64,000 bases of DNA. It comes from a bacterium. Its GTDB lineage: Bacteria > SAR324 > XYD2-FULL-50-16. Shown here in pieces: positions 17,973-27,943 of this stretch. The position numbers and the translations under genes are program-made. Position 1 is the stretch's first letter, and every line of letters begins with the position of its first letter. The stretch spans positions 1 to 64,000 of the forward strand of contig JAHJTV010000038.1 of the NCBI GenBank assembly GCA_018829445.1, read 5' to 3'. The notes below the pieces were generated by a model that saw nothing but the letters and a program-made list of their open reading frames with translations, searched no databases and was not told the origin of the DNA.

Positions 17973-18908
17973 ATGGGATCTCTTAGTAATAAACAGATAA
18001 AAGATTTATTTTTTAGGGAAGGATTTTCTGCTGTCGGGTTTCTAAACCTTGAAGATTCGGTCTTTGAAGGACAATATCTTAAAAACTGGATCAAAAATGG
18101 ATATCACGCCACGATGAAGTGGATGGAAGATCATCAGGCAATTCGAGAGAACCCTTGTCGTATAGTGGATGCGGGTAAATCGATCATAGCCGCAGCTTTT
18201 CTTTATAAAAACCAGTCACCGGAAAACTGGGGAGAGAATAACCCAATCAGTAATTATGCCTGGGGAGAGGACTATCACACTGTTCTGAAGAAGAAACTAA
18301 CAAAAATTATGCGGCAGCTGGAAGAAAAAATTCCTGATTTTAAGGGGAGAGCGTTTGTTGATACAGCTCCTATTCCCGAAAAACTGATTGCTGCCAGAAG
18401 CGGCCTTGGCTGGGTCGGTAAAAACTCAATGTTGATTAATAGAAAACTGGGATCTTATCTTTTCCTGGGCGAAATAGTCTGTGACCTCGATCTTCCCAGT
18501 GATACACCAGCAAAAAACTATTGCGGCACCTGTCGAAAATGCATTGATCACTGTCCGACAGGTGCAATTCTTGAAAATGGAATCATTGATTCTCGACGAT
18601 GCGTAAGCTACTTGACTATAGAAAAAAGAGGCGATTTTATAGATGATGAAAAAAAGATGATCGATTATCAGCTTTTTGGTTGTGATATCTGTCAACAGGT
18701 GTGCCCTTGGAACAAAAAGGCTCCGTTTTCGCCATACCCAGGATTCAGCTGTGCTGAAAAATGGGTCAATCTGGACATGAAAAAGTTAGCAACCATCTCG
18801 TCTGAAGAGTATGACCTGTTGAAAGTAAAAAGCCCAATAAAACGAGCCAGATTAGAAGGTCTCAAGAGAAATGCGAGCCTTCTACAGAGAAATAAGAATA
18901 AGGAATAA
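17973..18908 (+). CDS. queG: Epoxyqueuosine reductase
   Basis: Catalyses the last step of queuosine synthesis, reducing epoxyqueuosine to queuosine in tRNA with a cobalamin and two 4Fe-4S clusters. Sequence shows [18 protein letters not shown] (with the catalytic Asp of the family), then [16 protein letters not shown] and [13 protein letters not shown], the two ferredoxin-type Cys clusters. At 311 aa it lacks the C-terminal HEAT-like extension of longer QueG proteins. The start ATG at 17973 has a weak upstream site. It is followed by ruvB, which has its own candidate promoter, and then by the tRNA-modifying gene miaB. Confidence 0.93.
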   Translation: MGSLSNKQIKDLFFREGFSAVGFLNLEDSVFEGQYLKNWIKNGYHATMKWMEDHQAIRENPCRIVDAGKSIIAAAFLYKNQSPENWGENNPISNYAWGEDYHTVLKKKLTKIMRQLEEKIPDFKGRAFVDTAPIPEKLIAARSGLGWVGKNSMLINRKLGSYLFLGEIVCDLDLPSDTPAKNYCGTCRKCIDHCPTGAILENGIIDSRRCVSYLTIEKRGDFIDDEKKMIDYQLFGCDICQQVCPWNKKAPFSPYPGFSCAEKWVNLDMKKLATISSEEYDLLKVKSPIKRARLEGLKRNASLLQRNKNKE

Positions 18909-18923
18909 GACTTTCCTCGATCA

Positions 18924-18952
18924 TTGACGCATCGTTAAGTATTGCCCATACT
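18924..18952 (+). promoter_or_regulatory. Candidate sigma-70 promoter for ruvB
   Basis: TTGACG, exactly 17 bases, then CATACT, 28 bases before the ruvB ATG. The -35 box is near consensus; the -10 box has a poor first base. It would allow ruvB-miaB to be expressed independently of queG. Confidence 0.45.
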
Positions 18953-18979
18953 AACAGCATAACCTCAACTTATAAAAAA

Positions 18980-19987
18980 ATGGATCAAGATATCACACTC
19001 GTGTCCGGAAACCTGCAGAGTGAAGATCATAATGAGAATTCACTCCGTCCTCGTCGCTTTTCCGATTATATCGGTCAGGTAGAGATGAAAGAAAACCTGC
19101 AGGTATTCATAGCATCCGCCCAGAAGAGGAAAGAATCACTGGATCATGTCTTATTATACGGACCACCTGGCCTTGGGAAAACAACGATGGCAAATATCAT
19201 TGCCAGAGAGATGGGCTGTTCAATTCGATCAACTTCCGGACCCGTAATTGAAAAACAGGGCGATTTGGCAGCAATAGTTACCTCACTGGAACCCAATCAA
19301 ATGCTGTTCATTGATGAGATTCATCGATTGAACCGGGTAATAGAAGAGGTGTTATACTCCGCCATGGAGGATTTTACACTTGATATCATGATAGGTCAGG
19401 GACCTAGTGCCAGAACTATCAAACTGGATCTTCCGCATTTCACTCTCATCGGCGCTACGACCAGAACCGGACTGTTATCCACGCCCCTCAGGGAACGATT
19501 TGGCATTCCTCTGCACTTTGAATATTACGAGCCTGAGGAATTGAAACAGATTATCATTCGTTCCGCCGGGATTTTAAACGTTCAGATCTTCGACGATGCA
19601 GCTCTGGAATTGGCCAGAAGGTCCCGTGGCACTCCCCGTATCTCCAACAGACTGTTAAAAAGAACCAGGGATTTTGCCGACATGAAGACAGGAGGTGTGA
19701 TTACGGTCGAAATTGTCAATGAAACCCTTAGCAGATTGGGTATTGATGATTATGGTCTTGATAAACTGGATAGGAGAATTCTGAAACAGATCATTGAGAT
19801 TCATAAGGGGGGCCCGGTTGGGATCAGCACGATTGCGGCAACTGTTGCTGAAGAGACAGATACGATTGAAGAAGTCGTTGAACCCTTTCTGCTTAAAAGC
19901 GGTATGATCAGGAGAACACCCAGGGGAAGAGTCGTAACTGAAAAAGCCTACGAAGTTTTGGGAATTTCAATGCCCGGATATTTTTAA
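18980..19987 (+). CDS. ruvB: Holliday junction branch-migration helicase RuvB
   Basis: A 335-aa AAA+ motor of the RuvAB complex that drives Holliday junction branch migration. Walker [10 protein letters not shown], Walker B FIDEIHRL, sensor [18 protein letters not shown], and a winged-helix C-terminal domain beginning near [13 protein letters not shown] that ends [20 protein letters not shown]. Full length and typical. ruvA and ruvC are not in the window. miaB follows after 12 bases, so the two are probably cotranscribed. Confidence 0.97.
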   Translation: MDQDITLVSGNLQSEDHNENSLRPRRFSDYIGQVEMKENLQVFIASAQKRKESLDHVLLYGPPGLGKTTMANIIAREMGCSIRSTSGPVIEKQGDLAAIVTSLEPNQMLFIDEIHRLNRVIEEVLYSAMEDFTLDIMIGQGPSARTIKLDLPHFTLIGATTRTGLLSTPLRERFGIPLHFEYYEPEELKQIIIRSAGILNVQIFDDAALELARRSRGTPRISNRLLKRTRDFADMKTGGVITVEIVNETLSRLGIDDYGLDKLDRRILKQIIEIHKGGPVGISTIAATVAEETDTIEEVVEPFLLKSGMIRRTPRGRVVTEKAYEVLGISMPGYF

Positions 19988-19999
19988 CTGAAGTGATCC

Positions 20000-21334
20000 A
20001 TGAAAAAAGCGCATATACATACTTTCGGCTGTCAGATGAATGAACATGACAGTAGAAAGATGGCTGGTATTTTGAAACGAGAAGGCTATAGCATAACCGA
20101 TGATCACAAGGATGCTGATTTAATCTTGATAAATACCTGCTCGGTACGTGAAAATCCCGAAAACAAGGTTTACAGTCTGCTTGGCAGACTTTCACGTATG
20201 AAGCGACACAAACCCGATTTGATCATCGGTGTTGCCGGATGTGTAGCGCAGCAAGAGGGGAAGAAAATTTTAAAACGAATTAAAGCGGTTGATTTGGTGT
20301 TTGGTACTGACAGCATTTTCTCACTCCCTGCCATGCTTAAGGAGGTTAAAAACGGTCAAAGAGCACTCTACACCAATTGGTTACCGCGGGAAAACAGGGT
20401 TCAGAATTTTATACCGGAAGGGGAAATCAAGTCCGGAGTCGCTGATGGCAACCGAGCTCTGATTGCGATTACAAAAGGCTGCAATAACTGTTGTTCTTTT
20501 TGTATCGTTCCCACTACTCGTGGTAGACTGGTTAGCCGCGAAAAGGAAAATATTCTGCAGGAAGCACAGGAACTGATTAAAAACGGTGTAAAAGAAATTC
20601 AATTGCTGGGTCAAAACGTAAACTCGTATTCAGCCGGTGACAGTGACTTTTACGATTTGCTTAAATCGGTTGCCGACCTGAAGGGATTGAAAAGAGTCAG
20701 ATTTACCTCTCCTCACCCCAATGACTGGAATAGCAGACTTACGGACTTAATGGCGGAACACCCCGTCATATGCAACCATATTCATCTTCCTTTTCAGGCC
20801 GGTGCTGATCGGATTTTATCATTAATGCGGAGAGGCCATTCAGCAGCGGAGTACCTTCAAAAAATTGAATACCTTAAAAAGCGTATTCCGGATATCTCTA
20901 TTACAACTGATGTAATCGTGGGCTTTCCCGGTGAAACCGAGGAGGAGTTTTTAGAGACATTGAAAGTAATAAGTTCAGTGAAATTCAGCCTGATTTATGC
21001 CTTTAAGTATTCAGTCAGACCCGGTACCAGGGCTGAGAAGTTCAAAGACGATGTTTCCAGAGAGTTAAAGGAGGAGCGTTTGAGCCGGTTGCATCAGTTG
21101 CAGGATCCTATTCAATCAAAAATTCTGGATGATATGATCCATACGAAGCAAACTATTTTGATCGATAGTGCTCATCCAAAGGAAAGAGGAGTCATGAGTG
21201 GTAGGAGTGATGGAAATTTCCCCGTCTCCATAAAAGATTCCGAACTTGAGATTGGCAACTTCGTCGATGTTGCGATCACCGGTAGAAAGAAACACTCCCT
21301 TTTAGGTGAGATACGATCAGTTCCATTGTCATAA
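20000..21334 (+). CDS. miaB: tRNA-2-methylthio-N6-dimethylallyladenosine synthase
   Basis: A radical-SAM methylthiotransferase that adds the 2-methylthio group to i6A37 of tRNA. The N-terminal UPF0004 domain carries three cluster Cys (FGCQMNEHDS, NTCSVRENPENK, AGCVAQQEG). The radical-SAM motif is GCNNCCSFC (Cys-x3-Cys-x2-Cys), followed by RGRLVSR. The TRAM domain occupies the last ~65 residues. VRENPENK is the MiaB-type version and separates it from RimO. 444 aa, complete. Together with queG it makes this a small tRNA-anticodon-modification neighbourhood. Confidence 0.95.
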   Translation: MKKAHIHTFGCQMNEHDSRKMAGILKREGYSITDDHKDADLILINTCSVRENPENKVYSLLGRLSRMKRHKPDLIIGVAGCVAQQEGKKILKRIKAVDLVFGTDSIFSLPAMLKEVKNGQRALYTNWLPRENRVQNFIPEGEIKSGVADGNRALIAITKGCNNCCSFCIVPTTRGRLVSREKENILQEAQELIKNGVKEIQLLGQNVNSYSAGDSDFYDLLKSVADLKGLKRVRFTSPHPNDWNSRLTDLMAEHPVICNHIHLPFQAGADRILSLMRRGHSAAEYLQKIEYLKKRIPDISITTDVIVGFPGETEEEFLETLKVISSVKFSLIYAFKYSVRPGTRAEKFKDDVSRELKEERLSRLHQLQDPIQSKILDDMIHTKQTILIDSAHPKERGVMSGRSDGNFPVSIKDSELEIGNFVDVAITGRKKHSLLGEIRSVPLS

Positions 21335-21435
21335 ATTAATGAGTGTTCTAACAGCGCGGTCTAGGAGATTTCAAACAAACAGAGTAATTGATAGTCTTAT
21401 GACTAAAGGCAAAGCTCCAGGTCTTTGATTAAAAG

Positions 21436-21855
21436 CTAATCGCCGATGATTTTAACCAGAACTCTCTTATCTCGACGTCCATCAAACTCGCCATAAAAAA
21501 TCTGTTCCCAGGTACCGAAGTCCAACCGACCTTTGGTGATAGCAACCACGACTTCCCGTCCCATTACTTGCCGTTTTAAATGAGCGTCCGCATTGTCCTC
21601 ACCGGTATCATTATGACCATATTGATTAATCGGAGCATGAGGCGCCAGTTTTTCCAGCCACACCTTATAATCCCGATGTAAACCAGATTCATGATCATTG
21701 ATGAAAACAGATGCTGTGATGTGCATTGCGTTTACCAATACCAGCCCCTCCTGAATACCACTCTCTGCCACACAATTTTCAACTTTCGCAGTAATGTTTA
21801 CAAAATCCATTCTATGCGGAATATTGAACCATAACTCTTTGCGATAACTGTTCAT
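21436..21855 (-). CDS. yjbQ: YjbQ family protein (UPF0047)
   Basis: A 139-aa single-domain protein of the UPF0047 family, reported to have thiamin-phosphate synthase side activity but with no settled role. Conserved blocks: [35 protein letters not shown] (acidic/His cluster) and [26 protein letters not shown]. Full length. It lies 14 bases downstream of the 420-aa unknown gene on the same strand, so the two probably share a transcript. Confidence 0.9.
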   Translation of the reverse strand: MNSYRKELWFNIPHRMDFVNITAKVENCVAESGIQEGLVLVNAMHITASVFINDHESGLHRDYKVWLEKLAPHAPINQYGHNDTGEDNADAHLKRQVMGREVVVAITKGRLDFGTWEQIFYGEFDGRRDKRVLVKIIGD

Positions 21856-21869
21856 CTTATTGTCTTTGG

Positions 21870-23132
21870 TTATGTTTTCTTGATTAAGGGGATTCTGATG
21901 GATGATATCGTCTTTACGAAACCGGAACGAGCAATATCTCTATCTTTCATCTGTTTGATAGCTTGCAGGTCAAGGTAGTCATCAATTTTTGAAAAAGCTG
22001 TTTCGCAATACCTTAGAGCTTGTTCTCTAAAGATTCCCCTTTTTTTATGATCGGAAAAGCTGTTAGAGTAATCCGCAAATAATTTTGCCAGAAAAATGTA
22101 AGTCTTAATATCCATTGGATCTAATTTTAGGATATCCTGCAGTTCTTGAATGATTTTTGTTTTAGCAACATCGTTTTTCAGCATAATCGTCAGCTTTCTT
22201 TTTCGGTAACGGGCTTCCAGCCTATTGATGTCTTTTTGAAGGATTAGTGAATACTCTTTCTGAAGACTGTATCGAGTTTTACCGTGCTGTAATTGTAGAT
22301 CGGTCGGTTCAAAATCCGGCACGTTAAAATCAAAATCACCGGTGGCGAGGGCCAAAATATAGTTTTCGGGTGGATTTCTGGCTTCCCTGGATCCTAGTAG
22401 CTTGGCCAGGTATTTAATGTATGATTTTTTAACGACAATCTGATCGGAGTAATTCTGATAGATTTCATAAATATGTTGCATCCCTTTTGCGATTATTGAG
22501 CTGTTATCATTATAAATCTTCTTTGACTCCAGGAATGTTTCCTTGGCCAGTTTTACTTCAAAAATTGAAATATCCGATTTACCACTTTTGTAACTGTCAA
22601 TAAACTTCTGGGAATTATTTATGGATCTCTGGATACGGGTAAGTTCGCTATAGGCTTTACCGGCCACATTGCAGATAGATTTCAGTTTAGTATCAATCTC
22701 ATCACTGTATGGTAACGACGGTTTGGACGTGGATTTTTTCTCGGTCTCGAGTTTGAAATGCTTTTGTGTGATCTTTATTATTAATTCGTTATCCTTAAAC
22801 ACTGCAGGTTTGGTTTTGAAAACCGTATCAAAAAACTGATTACTGTCTTTATATGTAAAGTAGTTTTTTTCAGCAACCATTTGATTAAGAATCATTTCCA
22901 GTAGACTTTCAGGTAAGTTTATAACATCGGATTTAATGCCGGCTTGCCTGGATTCCATTATTTCCTGAATAATGAAATGAAACCCATCCAGCACTGCTTG
23001 CTTTTCCTGTGGATAATGATTCCAATATTCAACAATGTTCTTTTCTCTTTCGAGATGCGACAAAGGGAATAAAAGAGCGATTAGTTCACGACCCTTTTCC
23101 GAAGGGTTATATGCCTTTAGTTGTTCAAACAT
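21870..23132 (-). CDS. Hypothetical 420-aa helical protein
   Basis: Soluble, highly charged and mostly helical; no signal peptide, membrane helix or motif I recognise. The middle (about 140-240) has long amphipathic helices with Lys/Glu/Ser content ([18 protein letters not shown]). Around residue 340-400, [18 protein letters not shown] and the following helices resemble a single TPR-like helix pair. That is a weak resemblance, not an assignment. First gene of a two-gene unit with yjbQ. The upstream 495 bases contain a MITE-like element. Confidence 0.7.
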   Translation of the reverse strand: MFEQLKAYNPSEKGRELIALLFPLSHLEREKNIVEYWNHYPQEKQAVLDGFHFIIQEIMESRQAGIKSDVINLPESLLEMILNQMVAEKNYFTYKDSNQFFDTVFKTKPAVFKDNELIIKITQKHFKLETEKKSTSKPSLPYSDEIDTKLKSICNVAGKAYSELTRIQRSINNSQKFIDSYKSGKSDISIFEVKLAKETFLESKKIYNDNSSIIAKGMQHIYEIYQNYSDQIVVKKSYIKYLAKLLGSREARNPPENYILALATGDFDFNVPDFEPTDLQLQHGKTRYSLQKEYSLILQKDINRLEARYRKRKLTIMLKNDVAKTKIIQELQDILKLDPMDIKTYIFLAKLFADYSNSFSDHKKRGIFREQALRYCETAFSKIDDYLDLQAIKQMKDRDIARSGFVKTISSIRIPLIKKT

Positions 23133-23387
23133 TCGAAGTATGGCTGAAATTATAGATAACCTGATATTCTATTGATTCTAGATTAGAAACAACATTTCCT
23201 GAAAAACGACAATAAAAGGATGGATACCTTCAAAGAAGCTGAATATTGCTCGTTGCAGACTATCATATTATGTAATATAGATACAACTGGAAATTCTGAA
23301 TGACAATCAGTATCATTTAAATGACAAAGAAGTAGTTTTTTACGATCTCTTGATCAACATGAATTTGATAGGTTAAAAAAAACAGTT

Positions 23388-23605
23388 CTGAGTCCACTCC
23401 GAAAAGTTGATTTTCGTGTCATTCTCTTCGGCACCACGAGTCTCGTGCCTCACCAAGCCGGAGTCCAGGTTTTTAGGTTTTTGGTTAATCCCATGGATGC
23501 CGGATCAAGTTTGGTATAACAGCGGTTCAGAGTTTCCATGGCTTTTAAATCATTGAGTTAAAAGCCTAAAATTGAACATTATAATACTCTTCGGAGTGGA
23601 CTCAG
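23388..23605. mobile_element. MITE-like element with 19-bp terminal inverted repeats
   Basis: The left end CTGAGTCCACTCCGAAAAG (23388-23406) and the right end CTCTTCGGAGTGGACTCAG (23587-23605) are inverted copies matching at 18 of 19 bases, enclosing 180 non-coding bases. No transposase is inside, so it looks like a non-autonomous element or a deletion derivative of an IS. It includes a copy of the dispersed repeat also seen at 10491. It sits 22 bases before rfaE2 and may carry or have displaced its promoter. The rest of the 23133-23627 gap holds nothing else I can name. Confidence 0.6.
23493..23521. repeat. Dispersed repeat, second copy
   Basis: ATGGATGCCGGATCAAGT followed by TTGGTATAACA matches 10491-10519 at 24 of 29 bases. 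It lies inside the MITE-like element, so it may have been picked up by or be part of that element. Confidence 0.5.
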
Positions 23606-23627
23606 TCCTCATTTTTAGATTAATTAA

Positions 23628-24128
23628 ATGCTTAAAACGATTGAAGAAAAAATATACACTGTTGAAGACCTTGCTGAAAAGACCATCGAGCTGAAAAAAC
23701 TGGGGGAAAAAATTGTATTTACCAATGGCTGCTTTGATATTATTCATACCGGGCATACCCAGTATCTATATGAAGCCAGAAAGGCAGGTGATGCGCTGAT
23801 TGTTGCCGTAAACAGTGATTTTTCGGTAAGAAGTCTCAAGGGGGAAAACAGACCCATAAACCCGATTGCAGAAAGAATGATTGTCCTGGCGAGTTTGTTC
23901 TTTGTAGATTATGTTGTTCCTTTTGAAGAATTGGATCCCTATAAGATAATTTCCAAACTGAAACCGGATATTTTGATTAAAGGTGGAGACTGGCCACTTG
24001 ACAAAATAATAGGCCGAGATATCGTAGAAAACAATGGTGGCAAGGTCTTTACCATACCTGAAATACCAGGTCAATCAACAACTGGAACGATTCAAAAAAT
24101 CTTAAATCTCCATATAAAAAAATCATAA
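23628..24128 (+). CDS. rfaE2: D-glycero-beta-D-manno-heptose 1-phosphate nucleotidyltransferase
   Basis: A 166-aa nucleotidyltransferase equal to the C-terminal domain of HldE, made as a separate protein. It adenylates heptose-1-phosphate in the ADP-heptose pathway for the LPS core. Visible: FTNGCFDIIHTGHTQYL with the HxGH nucleotide-binding motif (HTGH), ENRPINPIAERM, VDYVVPFEELDP, GGDW and the C-terminal GQSTTGTIQKI. The kinase half (RfaE1) is not in the window. The stop codon overlaps the rodA start by one base (TAATG), so cell-envelope genes are coupled here. Confidence 0.88.
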   Translation: MLKTIEEKIYTVEDLAEKTIELKKLGEKIVFTNGCFDIIHTGHTQYLYEARKAGDALIVAVNSDFSVRSLKGENRPINPIAERMIVLASLFFVDYVVPFEELDPYKIISKLKPDILIKGGDWPLDKIIGRDIVENNGGKVFTIPEIPGQSTTGTIQKILNLHIKKS

Positions 24129-25231
24129 TGTTTGATCGAAGGCTTATAGAAGATTTTGACTGGGTTTTACTTTTTACCACTATCACAATTTGCATTATAG
24201 GTTTTGTGGCAATTTATTCTGCCTCATATAGTTACGGAACTGAGACCCCCTATTTTAAGAAGCAAGTATTATGGTTCTTTGTCGGGTTAGGTGTGATGCT
24301 GATTGTAACCATGATTGATTATCGAATCATGGAACGGTTCTCCCCGTTTTTGCACCTTTTGATGATTTTTTTGCTGGTGCTGGTCTTGATTTACGGAACA
24401 GGCGGATCGGGCTCTCGCGTTCATCGCTGGCTAAAATTGGGACCGGTGTTTATTCAACCCTCAGAGTTTGTCAAGTTCACTCTCATTTTATACTTAGCTT
24501 CCTATTTTAATGATTCCAGAAGAATTGGTGACTTGGGTGTAAAAGATATTTTTTGGCCATTACTGGCCACCCTGGTCCCTTTCTTTTTAATCATCAGACA
24601 ACCCGATCTTGGCACTGCCGGTATTCTTCTTTTTATTTTTATTACGGTTATTTTTCTGGTTGGAATTCGATTAAAACTAGTGCTGGTTGCCATTGGTCTT
24701 TCTGTGATATCGATTCCATTTGTCTGGATATTCCTATTAAAACCGTACCAGAGGGATAGAATAATTACTCTGATTAACCCTGAAATGGATCCGCTGGGAC
24801 AGGGGTACCAGATAATCCAATCAAGAATTGCTGTGGGCAGTGGACAGATTTGGGGAAAGGGTTATCTTCAGGGAACACAGGCGCAACTTAACTTTTTACC
24901 CGCTCGTCATACAGATTTTATCTTTTCCGTTTTCACAGAAGAATGGGGATTTGTTGGTGGAGTGTTTCTGGTATTACTTTACGCTTTTTTGATTCTTTGG
25001 TGTCTTAAGTATGTCGGGAAAACAAAGGATCGTTCAGGCTCGGTTTTAACTGTGGGTGTTACGTCTATAATCATCTCACAAGTAATCATCAATATCAGCA
25101 TGGTTATCGGAATTCTACCCATAGTTGGGATGCCTTTGCCATTTATGAGTTACGGAGGGTCCGCCATGCTCTCGCATATGATCGGAATAGGATTAATCCT
25201 TAACATCAGAATGCGGCGCTATGATATCTAA
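24128..25231 (+). CDS. rodA: Rod-shape-determining peptidoglycan glycosyltransferase RodA
   Basis: A 367-aa SEDS-family membrane protein with about ten transmembrane helices. It polymerises lipid II together with a class B PBP during elongation. Conserved features: QPSEFVKFTLILYLA, RQPDLGTAG, the large periplasmic loop GYQIIQSRIAVGSGQIWGKG, FLPARHTDFIFSVFTEEWG and the C-terminal PLPFMSYGGSAML. These are RodA-type rather than FtsW. Coupled to rfaE2 by one-base overlap. The 3' end overlaps that of convergent glgA by four bases, leaving no room for a conventional terminator. Confidence 0.95.
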   Translation: MFDRRLIEDFDWVLLFTTITICIIGFVAIYSASYSYGTETPYFKKQVLWFFVGLGVMLIVTMIDYRIMERFSPFLHLLMIFLLVLVLIYGTGGSGSRVHRWLKLGPVFIQPSEFVKFTLILYLASYFNDSRRIGDLGVKDIFWPLLATLVPFFLIIRQPDLGTAGILLFIFITVIFLVGIRLKLVLVAIGLSVISIPFVWIFLLKPYQRDRIITLINPEMDPLGQGYQIIQSRIAVGSGQIWGKGYLQGTQAQLNFLPARHTDFIFSVFTEEWGFVGGVFLVLLYAFLILWCLKYVGKTKDRSGSVLTVGVTSIIISQVIINISMVIGILPIVGMPLPFMSYGGSAMLSHMIGIGLILNIRMRRYDI

Positions 25232-26700
25232 TGCCAATCTTTCCGCCTTCTAATCGCTTTACGGTAAACCGATTCATATTCACGTATCGGGTTTTTCCAT
25301 GAAAAATCCTGATTCATGGCCTGCAATTGAATCTTTTTATATGCTTCCCGCTTGTCATACCAGGTTGATAAAGCCCAACCAATGGTATTTCTAAGAGCAT
25401 TACTGCTGATATCATCGAAAACGAAACCGGTTCCTGTCAGGTTTTCTTCATCAAACTTTTCAACCGTATCATTTAATCCCCCGGTAGCTCTTACGATGGG
25501 CAGAGTGCCATACAGCATACTGTACAATTGATTTAATCCGCAGGGTTCGTATAAGGATGGCATGATGGAAAAATCACTGCCAGCCTCTATCAGGTGTGAT
25601 AACTCCGTTTGAAAACCGATGTATACGCCGGCTTTACCGGGATATCTCTTAGCCAGATTTTGGAAAAACTCAGAATAAGAAGGATCACCGCTACCTAACA
25701 GGATAAACTGTAACTCCCATTGCATGATATCATCGGCACATTCCATAAGCAGTTGTAATCCCTTTTGATAAGCCAGTCGACTTACAATACCGAAGATTGG
25801 TATTTCCGGATTTACTTCAAAACCGAATTGTTTCTGCAAATTAGCTTTACAGACGGTTTTACCAAAAAGATTCTTCCTGGAGAAATTTTCAGGAATATAG
25901 GGATCGGTTTCGGGATTCCAAAGTTGATCATCAATGCCGTTTAGTATACCGGTGACGTCAATTGTCCGTCTGGACAGATGGTTACTTAAACCGCAACCTC
26001 CAGGCTCAGTCAGGATCTCCTTGGCATAGGTCGGACTTACGGTTGTGATGACATCAGCATAAAAAATGCCCCCTTTAAGCAGGTTAATTTTTCCTTGATC
26101 TTCAAACTCTTCAGAACGCATCTGCATCCAGTTTAAACCCAAAAAAGAGCTTTTTGACCGGTTGATCCTACCCTGGTAACCCATATTATGGATGGTAAAG
26201 ACACTAGCCGTGTTCTTAAATGAAGGTTCATTCCAATACCAGGTCTTCAAATAATATGGAATCAAAGCAGTTTGCCAATCATTCACATGAATGATATCCG
26301 GATTGAGTTTGATTTTTAGGGATAAATCCAGAGCGGCTTTACAGAAAAAAGAGAATCGTTCACCGTTATCCTCGTATTCCTCAAAACCATCAACATACAG
26401 GTTATTCCTGTCAAAAAAATCGTTATACTCAATAAAGAACACTTGTAAATTGGGAGCTGGAAAGGTTTTCCAGACTCGGCAAGAGAAAGTTCTATCTCCC
26501 ATCTTTACTTCAAGTGCTGACACACAGATTTTTAATTTCAGCTTTGATCGGTTTTGCCTAATGTTTCTAAAAAACGGAATGATAAGATAAACATGATGAT
26601 TCTTCAGGGCAAGCTGATTGGCAAAGGCTCCCACGACATCACCCAATCCTCCGGTTTGAACATATGGGACAGCTTCCGAGGAAACAATAATTATCTCCAT
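25228..26700 (-). CDS. glgA: Glycogen (starch) synthase
   Basis: A 490-aa GT5 glycosyltransferase that extends alpha-1,4-glucan from ADP-glucose. N-terminal SSEAVPYVQTGGLGDVVG, the middle TIHNMGYQGR and TVSPTYAKEI, and the GT-B C-terminal domain with FGIVSRLAYQKG, LLGSGDPSY and SLYEPCGLNQLYSMLYG. The usual KTGGL substrate-binding motif has Gln15 in place of Lys, the only clear departure. No glgB, glgC or glgP is nearby. A coiled-coil protein gene starts four bases upstream on the same strand. Start ATG at 26700. Confidence 0.94.
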   Translation of the reverse strand: MEIIIVSSEAVPYVQTGGLGDVVGAFANQLALKNHHVYLIIPFFRNIRQNRSKLKLKICVSALEVKMGDRTFSCRVWKTFPAPNLQVFFIEYNDFFDRNNLYVDGFEEYEDNGERFSFFCKAALDLSLKIKLNPDIIHVNDWQTALIPYYLKTWYWNEPSFKNTASVFTIHNMGYQGRINRSKSSFLGLNWMQMRSEEFEDQGKINLLKGGIFYADVITTVSPTYAKEILTEPGGCGLSNHLSRRTIDVTGILNGIDDQLWNPETDPYIPENFSRKNLFGKTVCKANLQKQFGFEVNPEIPIFGIVSRLAYQKGLQLLMECADDIMQWELQFILLGSGDPSYSEFFQNLAKRYPGKAGVYIGFQTELSHLIEAGSDFSIMPSLYEPCGLNQLYSMLYGTLPIVRATGGLNDTVEKFDEENLTGTGFVFDDISSNALRNTIGWALSTWYDKREAYKKIQLQAMNQDFSWKNPIREYESVYRKAIRRRKDWH

Positions 26701-26704
26701 TGGT

Positions 26705-27265
26705 TTATTCTTGATTATTCTGATTGATGGGGACTTCCAACTTCTGGGGGCTAATCTTATTCAAGGCTTTAACAAGCTTATTCAAACTGTCTTTTGCTGT
26801 TTTTTGCTGGTTCTTGAATTGCACCATTTCAAAAAGGGAATTTTGAGTTTGGATCTGTTCTTGTGATTTTCTGTTATTTCTTATCTGTTTTCTGATTCGC
26901 TTGAGACGCTCTTTTTGTCTTGTGTCAACAGGGTTGGGAGCTGAAAACTCAGAAAGCTCGTGTTTTAAAACAAATTCTCCTTCAAAGTCTTTGATCATTT
27001 TATTAACTATGGTTTCCCTTTGCTCTGGTGAAACCAGCAGATTATCTGATATTTTCAGTCTATTCAAATATTGAAGCAAAGCAGACCAGGAAAACAGAGG
27101 TTTTAAGTCTCCTGCAATATCAGAAAGGTTTTCTTTATATTTATCGTATAAAACATGCTTCATTCTTTCTGCAGAAGGGTCAGAGTGGCCAATTACCTTT
27201 AGGAGCTTTTCCAACTGGCTGGCAAGAGAATGAATCGCTTCATGATAGTTAGTAAGATTATTCAT
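26705..27265 (-). CDS. Hypothetical 186-aa coiled-coil protein upstream of glgA
   Basis: Charged and helical throughout. Residues about 115-175 (KERLKRIRKQIRNNRKSQ, then FKNQQKTAKDSLNKLVKAL) are strongly basic and coiled-coil-like. No membrane helix, signal peptide or family recognised. It ends four bases before glgA starts, so the two are surely cotranscribed. A regulatory or scaffolding partner of glycogen synthesis is possible but unsupported. Confidence 0.65.
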   Translation of the reverse strand: MNNLTNYHEAIHSLASQLEKLLKVIGHSDPSAERMKHVLYDKYKENLSDIAGDLKPLFSWSALLQYLNRLKISDNLLVSPEQRETIVNKMIKDFEGEFVLKHELSEFSAPNPVDTRQKERLKRIRKQIRNNRKSQEQIQTQNSLFEMVQFKNQQKTAKDSLNKLVKALNKISPQKLEVPINQNNQE

Positions 27266-27943
27266 GAATTAAACTTTTGACTTGAATATTAATCGGTTTC
27301 CCGGATGAATTTCGTCGCTTTAATCATAATATGTTTTTTACCTCTAATGGTAAAGCATTTATTAGACCACTCTTCGGTATATGCCATAGTATGAGAGGGG
27401 TACAAAAGCAAATTTTGATGGATTTTTAAGGAAAAAACCAAAGGCTTTCTTGGGGTATCCTTTTTCAAGCGTTAGCATTTTTAGGAACTACTTTTTTCCC
27501 TGGTTATGGCTACCATTTATTTAAATTGAATGCGACTATTCAGAAGAAGATCAACCAGGCTTGGTAGTAATACGGGACAAAGGAAGTTAAGGGCCACCAC
27601 TGAATACGAATTGTATTTCTCTCTAAATGGCATCACAAAAATATTATCAGATAATGACTGTACATTATATGTTTTCATTATCAGCAATGCTTGGTATGTT
27701 TTCCCTTAAAAACTATTTCAATCCACATTAAATAAGAAAGGCAATGAAAACTGAACATTATGTATAAGCGATCATGCTGTCAATTATTAAAGTCTGTCTG
27801 TTTTTATACACTATTCGAAATAATTCGAATAGATTGTTCTAAATAAAGTTACATATTTTATGGAATATTTATTTGAAAAATAATTTATTTTATTCTATGA
27901 TACAATAATTGAATTTATTGTATTAATAATTATTGGAGGAAAT
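27266..27943. other. AT-rich divergent intergenic region with a perfect inverted repeat
   Basis: About 680 bases between the minus-strand glgA unit and the plus-strand 99-aa gene. It has no credible ORF. At 27811-27832 it holds CTATTCGAA-ATAA-TTCGAATAG, a perfect 9-base inverted repeat about 40 bases before the -35 box of the downstream gene, well placed for an operator. The remainder is AT-rich with nothing else I can identify. Confidence 0.55.
27873..27901 (+). promoter_or_regulatory. Strong sigma-70-like promoter for the 99-aa gene
   Basis: TTGAAA, 17 bases, then TATGAT: one or two mismatches to each consensus box at optimal spacing, in an AT-rich setting, 42 bases before the ATG. Among the better promoters visible in this window. 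Confidence 0.6.
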
